A DNA stretch of 64,000 bases from JAEUMW01 sp963734295 (GCA_963734295.1 CAVTGS010000012.1:434001-498000), one strand, 5' to 3'; positions 29,512 through 38,805 are shown, counted from the first letter of the stretch. Made by a program: numbers and translations. Notes: a model not told the origin generated them from the sequence alone.

Positions 29512-30267
29512 GTGACGCGCGAGCGAATCATCTTCGGCTTTCACGCGGTCAAGAGCCGCATCCGCCAGGATCCCGGTCAGGTTGCGGCGCTCTACGTGCA
29601 GGACACGCGCGACGATCCGCGCATGCGCGATCTGATCGAGTCCGCTGTCCGGGCGGGGCTCAGGGCCATGACGGTGGGTCGCGATCGTCTCGATCGACTG
29701 ACCGGTCACGCGCACCACCAGGGCGTCGTCGCGTCGGTGTCGGCTGCGGCGGTGCGGCCGGATCTCGACGATGTCCTCGCCGCGCTGGCGGAGCCGGCGC
29801 TGCTGCTCGTGCTCGACGGCGTGCAGGATCCGCACAATCTCGGCGCCTGCCTGCGGGTCGCGGACGGTCTCGGCGCGCATGCGGTCATCGTGCCGAAGGA
29901 CCGTTCGGTCGGGCTCACGCCGACCGTGGCGAAGGTCGCGAGCGGCGCCAGCGAGACCGTTCCCTATATCGCGGTGACCAATCTCGCGCGAACGCTCCGG
30001 TCCCTGCAGGATAACGGCATCTGGATCGTGGGTGCCGACGCGGCAGGGACCGCCTTGCTCGCCGACGCCGACCTCGGCGGGGCGATGGCCTGGGTGCTCG
30101 GCGCGGAGGGCGAGGGTCTGCGCCGGCTCACGCGCGAAACCTGCGACGAGCTCGTGCGCATTCCGATGGTCGGGACGGTCGAGAGCCTCAATGTCTCGGT
30201 GGCCTGCGGCATCTGCCTCTACGAGAGCCGGCGTCAACGCGGCCTGCGTCCGTCGCCGCCAGCCTGA
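29512..30267 (+). CDS. rlmB: 23S rRNA (guanosine-2'-O)-methyltransferase RlmB
   Basis: RlmB methylates the 2'-O of G2251 in 23S rRNA; it is a SPOUT-class enzyme. IIFGFHAVKSRIRQDP is the substrate-binding N-terminal domain. The knot motifs are LLVLDGVQDPHNLGACLR, VLGAEGEGLRRLT and IPMVGTVESLNVSVACGI. GTG 29512 gives 251 residues, the family length. It is probably co-transcribed with rnr. Confidence 0.94.
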   Translation: MTRERIIFGFHAVKSRIRQDPGQVAALYVQDTRDDPRMRDLIESAVRAGLRAMTVGRDRLDRLTGHAHHQGVVASVSAAAVRPDLDDVLAALAEPALLLVLDGVQDPHNLGACLRVADGLGAHAVIVPKDRSVGLTPTVAKVASGASETVPYIAVTNLARTLRSLQDNGIWIVGADAAGTALLADADLGGAMAWVLGAEGEGLRRLTRETCDELVRIPMVGTVESLNVSVACGICLYESRRQRGLRPSPPA

Positions 30268-30294
30268 TCGCTGCCGAGCGCAGCGGAAATCGGC

Positions 30295-30324
30295 TTGTCC
30301 GCTGGGGCAGGTCCCGAATACAAT
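30295..30324 (+). promoter_or_regulatory. candidate sigma-70 promoter of the rpsF operon
   Basis: TTGTCC (30295-30300) and TACAAT (30319-30324) are separated by 18 bp and lie 70 bp before the rpsF start, in the gap after rlmB. Spacing and hexamers are acceptable for a ribosomal-protein operon promoter. Confidence 0.5.
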
Positions 30325-30393
30325 ACGCGGTTTTCCAGCCTTGCCCCACCGATCGCGGCGTCGGGGGGCTTCGAATCCACAAGGAGCCTGCAC

Positions 30394-30771
30394 ATGCGAC
30401 ACTACGAAGTCGTTTTCATCGTGCATCCCGATCAGAGCGAGCAGGTGCCCGCGATGATCGAGCGCTATCGCACCATGGTCACGGCCCGCAACGGGCAGAT
30501 TCACCGTCTCGAGGACTGGGGTCGCCGTCAGATGGCGTACCCGATCCAGAAGATGCACAAGGCGCACTACGTCCTCATGAACATCGAGTGCGACCAGGAG
30601 TCGCTGGACGAACTCGAGCACGCCTTCAAGTTCAACGACGCCGTGCTGCGCCACCTGACGGTCAAGATGGGCGAGGCGGTGACCACCCCCTCGCCGATGA
30701 TGCGGGAGGAGAGATCGCGTGCGGTCGCGCCACCCGTTGAAGAGGCCGCGAAAGAGGGGGCTGCCGCCTGA
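30394..30771 (+). CDS. rpsF: 30S ribosomal protein S6
   Basis: S6 binds the central domain of 16S rRNA together with S18. The product starts MRHYEVVFIVHPDQSEQVPA, includes RLEDWGRRQMAYPIQK, and has the acidic/Ala-rich tail common in betaproteobacteria. Length is 125 residues. AAGGAG precedes the ATG. First gene of rpsF-priB-rpsR-rplI. Confidence 0.97.
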   Translation: MRHYEVVFIVHPDQSEQVPAMIERYRTMVTARNGQIHRLEDWGRRQMAYPIQKMHKAHYVLMNIECDQESLDELEHAFKFNDAVLRHLTVKMGEAVTTPSPMMREERSRAVAPPVEEAAKEGAAA

Positions 30772-30787
30772 TGCAGCGGCTCGTCGA

Positions 30788-31087
30788 ATGAGCGGGGAAG
30801 CGAACTCCGTGGTGCTCTCCGGGAGCGTCGTGAGGATCGATGTCCTGCGGCACACGCCTGGCGGCGTACCCGTGCTCGACTTCTCGCTGGCGCATGCCTC
30901 GTCGCAGCTCGAGGCCGGCCACGCGCGGCAGGTCGAGCTCGAAGTGCCGGCGGTGGCCATGGGCGAGCTCGCGACCCGACTTGCGGACCGACACCCCGGC
31001 GACCGCATAGCGATCACCGGATTTCTGGCGCGCCGCAGTCACCGCGGCGCACAACTGGTGGTGCATGCGACGCAGGTCAGGGATTGA
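30788..31087 (+). CDS. priB: primosomal replication protein N (PriB)
   Basis: PriB is a small OB-fold single-stranded DNA-binding protein of the replication-restart primosome. The 99-residue product begins NSVVLSGSVVRIDVLRHTPGG and has PVLDFSLAHAS, typical of the family. It lies between rpsF and rpsR, the fixed position of priB in beta- and gammaproteobacteria. Confidence 0.92.
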   Translation: MSGEANSVVLSGSVVRIDVLRHTPGGVPVLDFSLAHASSQLEAGHARQVELEVPAVAMGELATRLADRHPGDRIAITGFLARRSHRGAQLVVHATQVRD

Positions 31088-31137
31088 GCAACGGGCGGGG
31101 CGCGTGTCCCGCCGCCAACTGAATCGAGGAAAGGATC

Positions 31138-31425
31138 ATGGCATTTGGAAGAGGACCCCGGTCCAAAAAGGACGACAAGGGCAAAGGCAAGGACAGCGGC
31201 TATCGCGGGCTGTTCAAGCGCCGCAAGTTCTGCCGTTTCACAGCGGAAGGCGTGAAGGAGATCGATTACAAGGATATCGAGGTTCTGAAGGAGTTCGTGG
31301 GCGAGAACGGCAAGATCATCCCGGCACGCATCACCGGCACCCGGGCGCGTTACCAGCGGCAGCTGTCGACAGCCATCAAGCGCGCGCGCTTCCTGGCGTT
31401 GCTCCCGTACACCGATCTGCATTGA
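31138..31425 (+). CDS. rpsR: 30S ribosomal protein S18
   Basis: S18 pairs with S6 in the 30S platform. The 95-residue product has a longer basic N-terminal stretch than usual (GPRSKKDDKGKGKD), then the conserved FKRRKFCRF, IDYKDIEVLKEFV and PARITGTRARYQRQLSTAIKRAR. A strong GAGGAAAGG precedes the ATG. Confidence 0.96.
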   Translation: MAFGRGPRSKKDDKGKGKDSGYRGLFKRRKFCRFTAEGVKEIDYKDIEVLKEFVGENGKIIPARITGTRARYQRQLSTAIKRARFLALLPYTDLH

Positions 31426-31435
31426 GGAGACCGCC

Positions 31436-31885
31436 ATGCAGATCATTCTGATGGAGGCAGTGGCCAACCTCGGTCAGCTCGGCGACATCGTGAAGGTGCG
31501 CCAAGGCTATGCGCGCAATTACCTCATTCCCCAGGGCAAGGCAAAGCGCGCCACGCAGGCGAACTTGGCCGAGTTCGAAGCGAAGCGCGCCGACCTCGAG
31601 CGGGCCCAGGGCGAGAAGCTTACGCATGCCCAGGCACAGGCCGCGCAGCTCGACGGTCTGGTGGTACGGGTGACGCAGAAGGCGGGCGTCGACGGCAAGC
31701 TCTTCGGCTCGGTCACGAATATCGACATCGCCGAGGCGCTCAAGAGCGCGGGTTACGAAGTGCCGCGCACGTCGATCCGCATGCCTGCGGGTCCGCTCAA
31801 GCACGTCGGCGAGCACGCACTGGGAGTCGTGCTGCACCCGGACGTCGCGATCACGGTGACCGTTTCGGTGGTGGCCGAATCCTGA
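31436..31885 (+). CDS. rplI: 50S ribosomal protein L9
   Basis: L9 binds 23S rRNA near the L1 stalk. The product starts MQIILMEAVANLGQLGDIVKV and has GYARNYLIPQGKAKRAT, the family signature. Length is 149 residues. The start is 10 bp after rpsR with AGGAG spacing, and a strong terminator follows. Confidence 0.97.
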   Translation: MQIILMEAVANLGQLGDIVKVRQGYARNYLIPQGKAKRATQANLAEFEAKRADLERAQGEKLTHAQAQAAQLDGLVVRVTQKAGVDGKLFGSVTNIDIAEALKSAGYEVPRTSIRMPAGPLKHVGEHALGVVLHPDVAITVTVSVVAES

Positions 31886-31912
31886 CCGCGCCCTTCGTCT
31901 GGCCATGAATAC

Positions 31913-31941
31913 GGGGCCGCAGCTGCGGCCCCTTTCTTTTT
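31913..31941 (+). terminator. intrinsic terminator of the rpsF-rplI operon
   Basis: GGGGCCGC / GCGGCCCC arms (31913-31920, 31925-31932) with an AGCT loop are followed by TTTCTTTTT. It lies 27 bp after the rplI stop. Confidence 0.9.
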
Positions 31942-31963
31942 GCGCTAGCGGGTTGGGGGGCAG

Positions 31964-31972
31964 TGCTAGAAT
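31964..31972 (+). promoter_or_regulatory. candidate extended -10 promoter element of dnaB
   Basis: TGCTAGAAT is an extended -10 element placed 44 bp before the dnaB ATG and right after the rplI terminator. No clear -35 is needed for this type. Confidence 0.45.
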
Positions 31973-32016
31973 CGCAGCCGAAGGTCGTCCATCGCCACCG
32001 CATCGTTGCCTCGAGG

Positions 32017-33411
32017 ATGAGTCCCGTTCTGTCGCAGGTCATCGCCGACGCCCGCGTCGATGCGCTGAAGCTTCCCCCTCATTCCATCGAGGCGGAACAG
32101 GCGGTGCTCGGCGGGCTGCTGCTCGACAACGACGCACTCGACCGCATCGCCGATGTCGTCTCCGAGAGCGACTTCTACCGGCAGGACCATCGGCTGATTT
32201 TCCGGCATGTGTGCCGGATGGTCGAAAAGAGCAAACCGGCCGATGTCGTGACCGTCGCCGAGCTGCTCGACGGCTGCAATGAGCTCGAAGGGATCGGCGG
32301 CCTCGCCTACTTGAGTGCGCTGGCGCAAAGCACGCCTTCGAGCGCCAATGTCCGGCGCTATGCCGAGATCGTTCGCGAGCGGGCAGTGATGCGCAAGCTG
32401 GCAGAAGTCGGCTCGGCGATTGCCGAGTCGGCGTACTCGCCTGCGGGTCGATCGGCGCGCGAACTCCTGGACGAGGCCGAGGCGAAGGTATTCGAGATCG
32501 GCGAGGCCGGCGCCCGCAGCCGGCAGGGATTTCAAGAGTTGCCGCCGCTTCTGACGGAAGTTGTCGAGCGCATCGATCAGCTCTACAACCAGGAGAATCC
32601 GAGCGATGTCACGGGGGTGGCGACAGGTTTCGCGGATTTGGACCGCCAGACCTCCGGTCTGCAGCCGGGCGATCTGGTGATCGTCGCCGGGCGTCCCAGC
32701 ATGGGCAAGACCGCGTTCGCCCTCAACATCGCCGAGCACGTGGCGCTCGAATTGAAGCTGCCGGTCGCCGTTTTCAGCATGGAGATGTCCGGTTCGCAGC
32801 TCGCCATGCGGTTGATCGGCTCGGTGGGACGGCTCGATCAGCACAAGCTCCGGACCGGGCGCCTGGAGGACGATGACTGGCGCCGGCTCACGCATGCCGT
32901 GGGGCGCCTCAACGACGCGCCCGTCTACATCGACGAGACGGCGGCATTGAATGCGCTCGAGCTGCGCGCGCGCGCCCGACGGCTGGCGCGGCAGTGCGGC
33001 GGTCCCGGTCTCGGGCTGATCGTGATCGATTACCTTCAGCTCATGTCCGCATCGGGGACCGGTGAAAACCGCGCCACGGAGATCTCGGAGATCTCGCGCT
33101 CGCTCAAGGCGCTGGCCAAGGAGCTGCGAGTTCCCGTCGTTGCCCTGTCGCAGCTGAATCGGAGTCTCGAGCAGCGGCCGAACAAACGGCCGGTGATGTC
33201 GGATCTGCGTGAGTCGGGTGCGATCGAGCAGGACGCCGATTTGATCCTCTTCATCTATCGCGATGAAGTCTACAACGCGGAGAGCGCGGACAAGGGAATC
33301 GCCGAAATCATCATCGGCAAGCAGCGCAACGGACCGATCGGGGTCGAGAGGCTCACGTTCCGGCGCGAGTTCACGCGATTCGAAAACCACGCGGCGCCCG
33401 GGCGTTACTGA
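32017..33411 (+). CDS. dnaB: replicative DNA helicase DnaB
   Basis: DnaB is the hexameric helicase that unwinds DNA at the replication fork. The N-terminal DnaG-binding domain includes PPHSIEAEQAVLGGLLLDN. A linker leads to the RecA-like ATPase domain with Walker A GRPSMGKTAFALNIAE, Walker B LIVIDYLQLM and KRPVMSDLRESGAIEQDAD. Length is 464 residues. ATG 32017 follows CGAGG. Position after rplI is standard. Confidence 0.97.
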   Translation: MSPVLSQVIADARVDALKLPPHSIEAEQAVLGGLLLDNDALDRIADVVSESDFYRQDHRLIFRHVCRMVEKSKPADVVTVAELLDGCNELEGIGGLAYLSALAQSTPSSANVRRYAEIVRERAVMRKLAEVGSAIAESAYSPAGRSARELLDEAEAKVFEIGEAGARSRQGFQELPPLLTEVVERIDQLYNQENPSDVTGVATGFADLDRQTSGLQPGDLVIVAGRPSMGKTAFALNIAEHVALELKLPVAVFSMEMSGSQLAMRLIGSVGRLDQHKLRTGRLEDDDWRRLTHAVGRLNDAPVYIDETAALNALELRARARRLARQCGGPGLGLIVIDYLQLMSASGTGENRATEISEISRSLKALAKELRVPVVALSQLNRSLEQRPNKRPVMSDLRESGAIEQDADLILFIYRDEVYNAESADKGIAEIIIGKQRNGPIGVERLTFRREFTRFENHAAPGRY

Positions 33412-33468
33412 GATTCAGGCGAGCACCAGATCCGATGGGGATGCCCCGGGAAGGCGGGCACAAGAGTT

Positions 33469-33972
33469 CTAGGCGTGCCCCGTCCGGCGAAACACCATGA
33501 ACGCGGCAAAGCTGAAGCCGATGAGAAGCATGGCATACGGACCGGGCGCATTATCCTCGTTCGCCGATCCGCTCCCATCCAAAGACATCGCCGCATTGCC
33601 GCTGCCTGGCCGAGCGTGTGGTCCGACCGCGGTCGCCGCGAGCTTGCCGATTTTCTCCGGCGCGGCAAGTGAGGGCTGGCCGGTCACGACAGCGATTTTG
33701 GTGACCCGCGCCGGTTGCTCCAGACTCCCTTGGTAGCGGGCGGTCCACGAGCCAAGAATGGATTCGCTCGAACCCCTCGCGCGCGACGACTGCGCAGACT
33801 GCGGCAGCGGCGCAATCGAGCCGGCGTGGGTGCCGTCACCAAATTGGGCAACGGTCAAGGCGGCGGGCGGGACGTCCTGGACCTTCACTGCATCTGCTGC
33901 TCGTGCTTCGACAAAAGTCGCAAAGAAGGCTAGCGAAGCAGCAGCTACGGCACTCGCCGTGCGGCACGTCAT
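33469..33972 (-). CDS. secreted hypothetical protein with PEP-CTERM-like C-terminal sorting signal
   Basis: The family of the body was not recognised. The 167-residue product has an N-terminal signal peptide (ASLAFFATFVEARA|AD). A low-complexity Ser/Gly/Ala-rich middle follows. The C-terminus reads NAPGPYAMLLIGFSFAAFMVFRRTGHA in pieces: PGPYAMLLIGF, a hydrophobic stretch and an RR pair. That layout is the tripartite PEP-CTERM sorting signal with PGP in place of PEP. Such proteins are handled by an exosortase in bacteria that make certain exopolysaccharides. No exosortase gene lies in this window, but a matching EPS-type gene (epsL) does. Confidence 0.6.
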   Translation of the reverse strand: MTCRTASAVAAASLAFFATFVEARAADAVKVQDVPPAALTVAQFGDGTHAGSIAPLPQSAQSSRARGSSESILGSWTARYQGSLEQPARVTKIAVVTGQPSLAAPEKIGKLAATAVGPHARPGSGNAAMSLDGSGSANEDNAPGPYAMLLIGFSFAAFMVFRRTGHA

Positions 33973-34538
33973 GTTTCCCCCGAACTAGGTGTTCTGATTC
34001 TGGTTGACCGCGAGGTGCACGACCTTCGTGGCGACGCGGCTAGGGCGTTGTCTCGGGTTTCCTGCGGGGCATCGAACGAATCATGGCTTCCCCCATGTAT
34101 GAAACGACGCCGGCGGCGTCTCGGAAGCGCAGGCTCGGGTGGCTCTGCCCTTAGCCCTGATCGGCCGTTCGGCCGCTTTTCTCCACCGGTTGGATACCCG
34201 AAATCTCACGCTTTGTAAGTTTTAAGCATAGGAAATCGTAGATGAACGGTCAACCAGTACCGACAGCCGGCCGCAAACCACCGATCCAGGGAAATCATGT
34301 ACTTGGGCGGCAATCCAAAATAAAGCCGCAGATGGATGGCTTTGGCCGGCAGTGGTGAGCCCGGGACAGGTCGATTGCAGGGGACCGGGCTGTCCATTCC
34401 CGTCGCGACCTCGCAACTGGGAAGCAGGGGCGATTCGCCTCGCCTGCTACCACCTCGTGCCATAATCTCGCTGCCTGACCGTAACCAGAAGGACTCAACC
34501 CAATCGTGATTACCGCGGAGAGCTTGCGCAGCGAAACC
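33973..34538. other. intergenic region, about 570 bp
   Basis: Lies between the divergent PEP-CTERM-like gene and the PP2C gene, so it must hold promoters for both. A short CGGCCG-TT-CGGCCG hairpin followed by CTTTTCT (34162-34182) could be a weak terminator. CATAAT at 34461-34466 could be a -10 box for the phosphatase gene. Nothing else recognised. Confidence 0.4.
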
Positions 34539-35294
34539 ATGAGTGTCGACATAGCGGTGCTGTCGCAAGTCGGAGGCCGTGAGGTCAACGAAGACGCCTG
34601 CGGATACTGCACGTCCGGACCGCTGTGCTGCTGCGTGCTCGCGGACGGGGCGGGCGGGCACGGCTGCGGCGACGTCGCTGCGCAGGTGGCCGTGCGTACC
34701 GTGCTGGAGAAGTTTCGCGACGCGCCCGGAGGCTCGGTCGACACGGTCGCGATGCTGCTCAAAGCGGCCAACGAAGCCGTCGTGACGGAACAGGGGAGAA
34801 TCGCGGAGCAGGCCGACATGCGGGCCACGGTCGCGGTCCTGATCCTCGACCTCGAGAATGCCACTGCGATCTGGGGTCACGTGGGCGATTCCCGCGTCTA
34901 TGGCTTTCGCAACGGCACGATCTGCAGCCAGACCCGCGACCACAGTGTCGTTCAGTCCATGGTCGATGCGGGCTTTCTCGATCCGGATAGCGTGCGCACG
35001 AACCCCAAGCGCAGTGTGCTCACGGCCGCCATTGGCAACGCCTCCGGTTGCGAGCCCGACATCCCGCAATCGCTGCTGGGCCTGACCGGCGAGGAGGTGT
35101 TCCTGCTGTGCAGCGACGGACTCTGGGAATACGTCGACGAACGGGTGCTGGAAGCCGAGCTGGGACGCGCAGTCGGTCCGCAGCCCTGGCTTCAGGCGCT
35201 GGAGGAGGCACTCCTGGGCAACGCTCGCCCCAATCACGACAACTACTCGGCTATAGCGATCTGGTTGAGTTCTCAGGACGCCATTTTCTTTTGA
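34539..35294 (+). CDS. PP2C-family serine/threonine protein phosphatase
   Basis: PP2C phosphatases are Mn/Mg-dependent enzymes that remove phosphate from Ser/Thr residues, often opposite a Hanks-type kinase. The metal-binding motifs are present: REVNED near the N-terminus, LADGAGGHGCGD, GHVGDSRVYGFRNG, CSDGLWEYV and NHDNYSAI. The catalytic domain is complete and stands alone. ATG 34539 (SVDIAVLSQVGGREVNED) fits the family; a GTG at 34506 would add 11 residues. No kinase gene is adjacent. Confidence 0.9.
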   Translation: MSVDIAVLSQVGGREVNEDACGYCTSGPLCCCVLADGAGGHGCGDVAAQVAVRTVLEKFRDAPGGSVDTVAMLLKAANEAVVTEQGRIAEQADMRATVAVLILDLENATAIWGHVGDSRVYGFRNGTICSQTRDHSVVQSMVDAGFLDPDSVRTNPKRSVLTAAIGNASGCEPDIPQSLLGLTGEEVFLLCSDGLWEYVDERVLEAELGRAVGPQPWLQALEEALLGNARPNHDNYSAIAIWLSSQDAIFF

Positions 35295-35344
35295 GTGGGC
35301 GCGATGCCGTCATCGCGAGGGGGCGTGTCGCCGCGCCCAGCGAC

Positions 35345-35836
35345 CTACTTCGCGAGTTGCGCTTCGATGTCCGCTTCGATCGCATCGGGCTTGGTGGTCG
35401 GCGCGTAGCGCTTGACCACCCTGCCGTCCTTTGCAACCAGGAACTTCGTGAAGTTCCACTTGATGCCCGCGCTGCCGAGCAGACCGGGCTCCGCCGCCTT
35501 GAGATACGCATAGACGGGATGCGTGTCCGGGCCGTTGACGTCGATCTTGGCAAACAGCGGAAACGTGACGCCGAAGCGCGATTCACAGAACTGCCTGATC
35601 TCGCCTTCCCCACCCGGCTCCTGGCTGCCGAACTGGTTGCACGGAAAGCCGAGCACCGCGAAACCGCGTGCTGCGTAATTGCGCTGCAAGGCTTCGAGGC
35701 CGGCGTACTGCGGCGTGAATCCGCATTCGCTCGCAACGTTCACGATCAGCAGCACCTTGCCGCGAAACTCGCCGAGCGAGCGCTCCGCGCCTTCGATATC
35801 GCGCGCGCTGAAGTCGTAGACGGTTGGTCGGGACAT
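35345..35836 (-). CDS. glutathione peroxidase (Cys-type)
   Basis: The enzyme reduces peroxides with glutathione or, more often in bacteria, thioredoxin. The peroxidatic Cys is in VNVASECGFTPQY. FPCNQFGSQEPG and KWNFTKFLV supply the Gln and Trp of the catalytic tetrad. Length is 163 residues, typical. It is transcribed away from the ABC exporter gene. Confidence 0.95.
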   Translation of the reverse strand: MSRPTVYDFSARDIEGAERSLGEFRGKVLLIVNVASECGFTPQYAGLEALQRNYAARGFAVLGFPCNQFGSQEPGGEGEIRQFCESRFGVTFPLFAKIDVNGPDTHPVYAYLKAAEPGLLGSAGIKWNFTKFLVAKDGRVVKRYAPTTKPDAIEADIEAQLAK

Positions 35837-35984
35837 GCGACGATTTCTCCTCGATGGGACTGCGCACGGTCAGACAGCATTACGCCGCGGGGATTCGCGC
35901 TCGCCGCAAAGGGTGGGCGGGTCAGTTACGATAGGGTTTACATGATCCTCTCGCCCTCGATCTTTTCGCGCGCCGGACGCCGCA

Positions 35985-37790
35985 ATGAGCGGTGAAGCGA
36001 CGGTCGCTGGTGCCGCGCCTCCGGATACGGTCGAACGCCGGGGTTTCTCGCTCTCGGCCCTGGGTCATCTGCGCTTTCTGGGCGGCTATGCACGCCCCTA
36101 CCGTCACCAGATGCTCGCTGCGGCCGGTGCGTTGGTCGTGGCCGCGGCATGTTTCATCGTGGTCGGGCAAGGGTTGAAGCGCGTTATCGACGAGGGCTTC
36201 GTCCAAGCCAATCCCGCGGCGCTCAATCAGGCGCTGCTCGCGCTGCTCGCGGTCGTCATCGTCATGGCGGCCGCAACCTACACCCGCTTCTATGTTGTCT
36301 CCTGGCTCGGCGAACGCATGATCGCCGATATCCGTCGCGACGCGTTCGCCCACATGCTCAGACTTTCTCCAGGCTTCTTCGAGGCGACGCGCACGGGCGA
36401 GCTGATCTCGCGCCTCACCGCCGACACGGCGCTGCTCGAGACCGTCATCGGCAGCAGCGTGTCGATGGCTTTGCGCAATGCGGTGTTGGGTGTGGGCAGT
36501 CTCGTCATGCTCTTTCTCACGAGCTGGAAGCTCACTTTCCTCGTGCTGCTCGGCGTGCCGCTGGTGATCCTCCCGATCCTGTTCTTCGGGCGGCAGGTGC
36601 GCAAGCTGTCGCGCGCGAGCCAGGATCGGGTCGCGGATCTCGGTGCCCACATAGACGAGACCCTGCACGAGATCCGGGTCGTCCAGGCGTACGTTCACGA
36701 GAATGCCGATCGCCAACTCTTCGGCAGGCGCATCGAGGACGCATTCGCGACCGCGGTGCGCCGGATCCGCAGCCGTGCGGGCCTCATTGCCGCCGTGATC
36801 GTGGTCGTGTTCGGGGGTGTGGGCGCAATCCTCTGGGTGGGGGGACACGACGTGCTCGCGGGGCGCATCTCCGCCGGCGATCTGTCCGCGTTCGTCTTTT
36901 ACGCAACCATGGTGGCGAGCGCCTCCGGCTCGTTGAGCGAGGTGGTGGGAGATCTGCAGCGCGGCGCGGGCGCCGCCGAACGCCTCGTGGAAGTCATGCG
37001 CACCGAGCCGCAGATCAAGGCGCCGGCGAATCCGGTGCCGCTGCCGCGTCCCTCCCGCGGTACGGTCGCCTTCGAGCAAGTCACCTTCTTCTACCCCTCG
37101 CGACCGAACCTGCCCGCGCTCGACGCACTCTCCCTTTACGTCGAGCCCGGCGAGAAGCTGGCCCTGGTGGGGCCCTCGGGCGCAGGCAAGAGCACGGTCT
37201 TCCAGCTCCTGCTACGGTTCTACGACCCCGAGTCGGGCGTTATCCGTCTCGACGGTGTGGACCTCAGAACTGCCGACCCGCTGGCAGTCCGAGGTCGCAT
37301 CGCACTCGTGCCGCAAGAGCCGGCTATCTTCGCCGAGAGCGTCGCCGAGAACGTACGCTATGGGCGGCCCCAGGCGACCGCGGATGAAGTGCGGGCTGCG
37401 TGTGGGGCGGCGTTCGCCGACGAGTTCATCGCACGCCTGCCGCAGGGCTACGACACCTATCTCGGTGAGCGCGGGGTGCGGCTGTCGGGCGGGCAGAAGC
37501 AGCGGCTCGCCATCGCGCGCGCGGTGCTGGCCGACCGCCCCGTGCTGTTGCTCGATGAAGCCACCAGTGCGCTCGACTCCGCGAGCGAACGCATGGTGCA
37601 AACGGCTTTGGAACGGCTCATGAAGGGCCGCACGACGCTCATCATCGCGCACCGCCTGTCCACGGTGAAGAGCGTCGACCGCATCGCCGTCATCGACCAC
37701 GGGCGTCTCGCTGCCATCGGCACCCACGACGAGCTGGTCGCAGCCAATTCGCTGTATGCCCGGCTTGCCGAGCTCCAGTTCGGCCTGTGA
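35985..37790 (+). CDS. ABC transporter, fused permease/ATPase (MsbA-related)
   Basis: This is a half-transporter of the lipid/multidrug exporter type that works as a homodimer. About 330 residues of membrane domain with six helices come first (for example AGALVVAAACFIVVGQGL and AVLGVGSLVMLFL). The nucleotide-binding domain has Walker A GPSGAGKST, signature LSGGQKQRLAIARA, Walker B VLLLDEATSALD and H-loop IIAHRLSTV. Length is 601 residues. It resembles the MsbA-related subfamily rather than true MsbA. The substrate is unknown. Confidence 0.92.
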   Translation: MSGEATVAGAAPPDTVERRGFSLSALGHLRFLGGYARPYRHQMLAAAGALVVAAACFIVVGQGLKRVIDEGFVQANPAALNQALLALLAVVIVMAAATYTRFYVVSWLGERMIADIRRDAFAHMLRLSPGFFEATRTGELISRLTADTALLETVIGSSVSMALRNAVLGVGSLVMLFLTSWKLTFLVLLGVPLVILPILFFGRQVRKLSRASQDRVADLGAHIDETLHEIRVVQAYVHENADRQLFGRRIEDAFATAVRRIRSRAGLIAAVIVVVFGGVGAILWVGGHDVLAGRISAGDLSAFVFYATMVASASGSLSEVVGDLQRGAGAAERLVEVMRTEPQIKAPANPVPLPRPSRGTVAFEQVTFFYPSRPNLPALDALSLYVEPGEKLALVGPSGAGKSTVFQLLLRFYDPESGVIRLDGVDLRTADPLAVRGRIALVPQEPAIFAESVAENVRYGRPQATADEVRAACGAAFADEFIARLPQGYDTYLGERGVRLSGGQKQRLAIARAVLADRPVLLLDEATSALDSASERMVQTALERLMKGRTTLIIAHRLSTVKSVDRIAVIDHGRLAAIGTHDELVAANSLYARLAELQFGL

Positions 37791-37815
37791 GGGGTCGCGC
37801 AACCAGGGTGTGGCT

Positions 37816-38769
37816 GTGAGCGCCTCGATCCGCCTGTGTATCGCATTGTGCGCGATGGCGCTACTGCCGCACGGCGTTGCCGTGTCCGCGGAGCCGGAGA
37901 CCGCTGCGGCAACCTCCGTGGATCGCCACATCACCGTGGGAGGCCGCGAACGCGGATACCGTCTGCATCTGCCGCCAATGGTCGATCGCGCCAAGCCACG
38001 ACCGCTCGTGCTGGTGTTTCACGGCGGTGGGGGTGATCCAGACAGCGCGGAGCGCCTGACCCGCTTCAGCGAGCTCGCCGACCGCGAGGGCTTCATCGCA
38101 GCCTATCCTGCAGGGGTCGCCAAGAACTGGAACGACGGCCGCGAGAATCCGTATTCGGGGGCGTTCCGCGATCGGGTCGACGACGTTGCGTTCGTCTCGG
38201 CGCTGCTCGACGCGCTGGCGGGCGAGCTCAAGCTGGATCCCGCGCGAATCTACGCCACGGGCATCTCGAACGGCGCCATCTTCGTCAACTATCTGGCGGT
38301 CGGCCTGTCATCGAGGATTGCGGCGATTGCTCCGGTGGCGGGGTCGATCGCGGTGCCGTTCGACGCGCGTTTCGCGCCCGCGCAGCCCGTGTCCGTGCTC
38401 ATGATCAACGGGACGGAAGATCCATTGGTGCCGTATCAGGGTGGTGGTGTTGCGCGCGGTCGGCGTGGGCAGGTAATCGGCGTCGAGCAGGCGGTTCAGA
38501 AGTGGGCAGTCGCAAACGGCTGCTCGGGAGTGCCGCGGAGCAGCGCTCTCACCGATGTCGATCCGGCGGACGGATGCCGAGGAATTTCCCTGACCTGGAC
38601 CGACTGCCGGGACGGCGCCGCCGTCGCGCTCTATCGCCTCCAAGGCGGCGGGCACGCGTGGCCAGGCGGGGCCCAGTACCTACCGGACTTCATCATCGGC
38701 AAGGTCTGCAGGGACGTCGACGCCACCGCGGCAATCTGGCAGTTCTTCCTCGCGCATCCGAAGCCGTAG
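37816..38769 (+). CDS. secreted PHB-depolymerase / feruloyl-esterase-type hydrolase (LpqC-like)
   Basis: The product is an alpha/beta hydrolase of the LpqC/poly(3-hydroxybutyrate) depolymerase family. A signal peptide ends near GVAVSAEP. The nucleophile elbow is ATGISNGAIF (GxSxG with Ser). The oxyanion region VFHGGGGDPDSAERL and the late INGTEDPLVPYQGG and GGGHAWPGG carry the expected Asp and His. Length is 317 residues. The start is uncertain between GTG 37810 and GTG 37816. The exact ester substrate is not readable from sequence. Confidence 0.85.
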   Translation: MSASIRLCIALCAMALLPHGVAVSAEPETAAATSVDRHITVGGRERGYRLHLPPMVDRAKPRPLVLVFHGGGGDPDSAERLTRFSELADREGFIAAYPAGVAKNWNDGRENPYSGAFRDRVDDVAFVSALLDALAGELKLDPARIYATGISNGAIFVNYLAVGLSSRIAAIAPVAGSIAVPFDARFAPAQPVSVLMINGTEDPLVPYQGGGVARGRRGQVIGVEQAVQKWAVANGCSGVPRSSALTDVDPADGCRGISLTWTDCRDGAAVALYRLQGGGHAWPGGAQYLPDFIIGKVCRDVDATAAIWQFFLAHPKP

Positions 38770-38805
38770 CGCGCCACCAAAGCTTGTTTCAATTGGAGAG
38801 GATGA

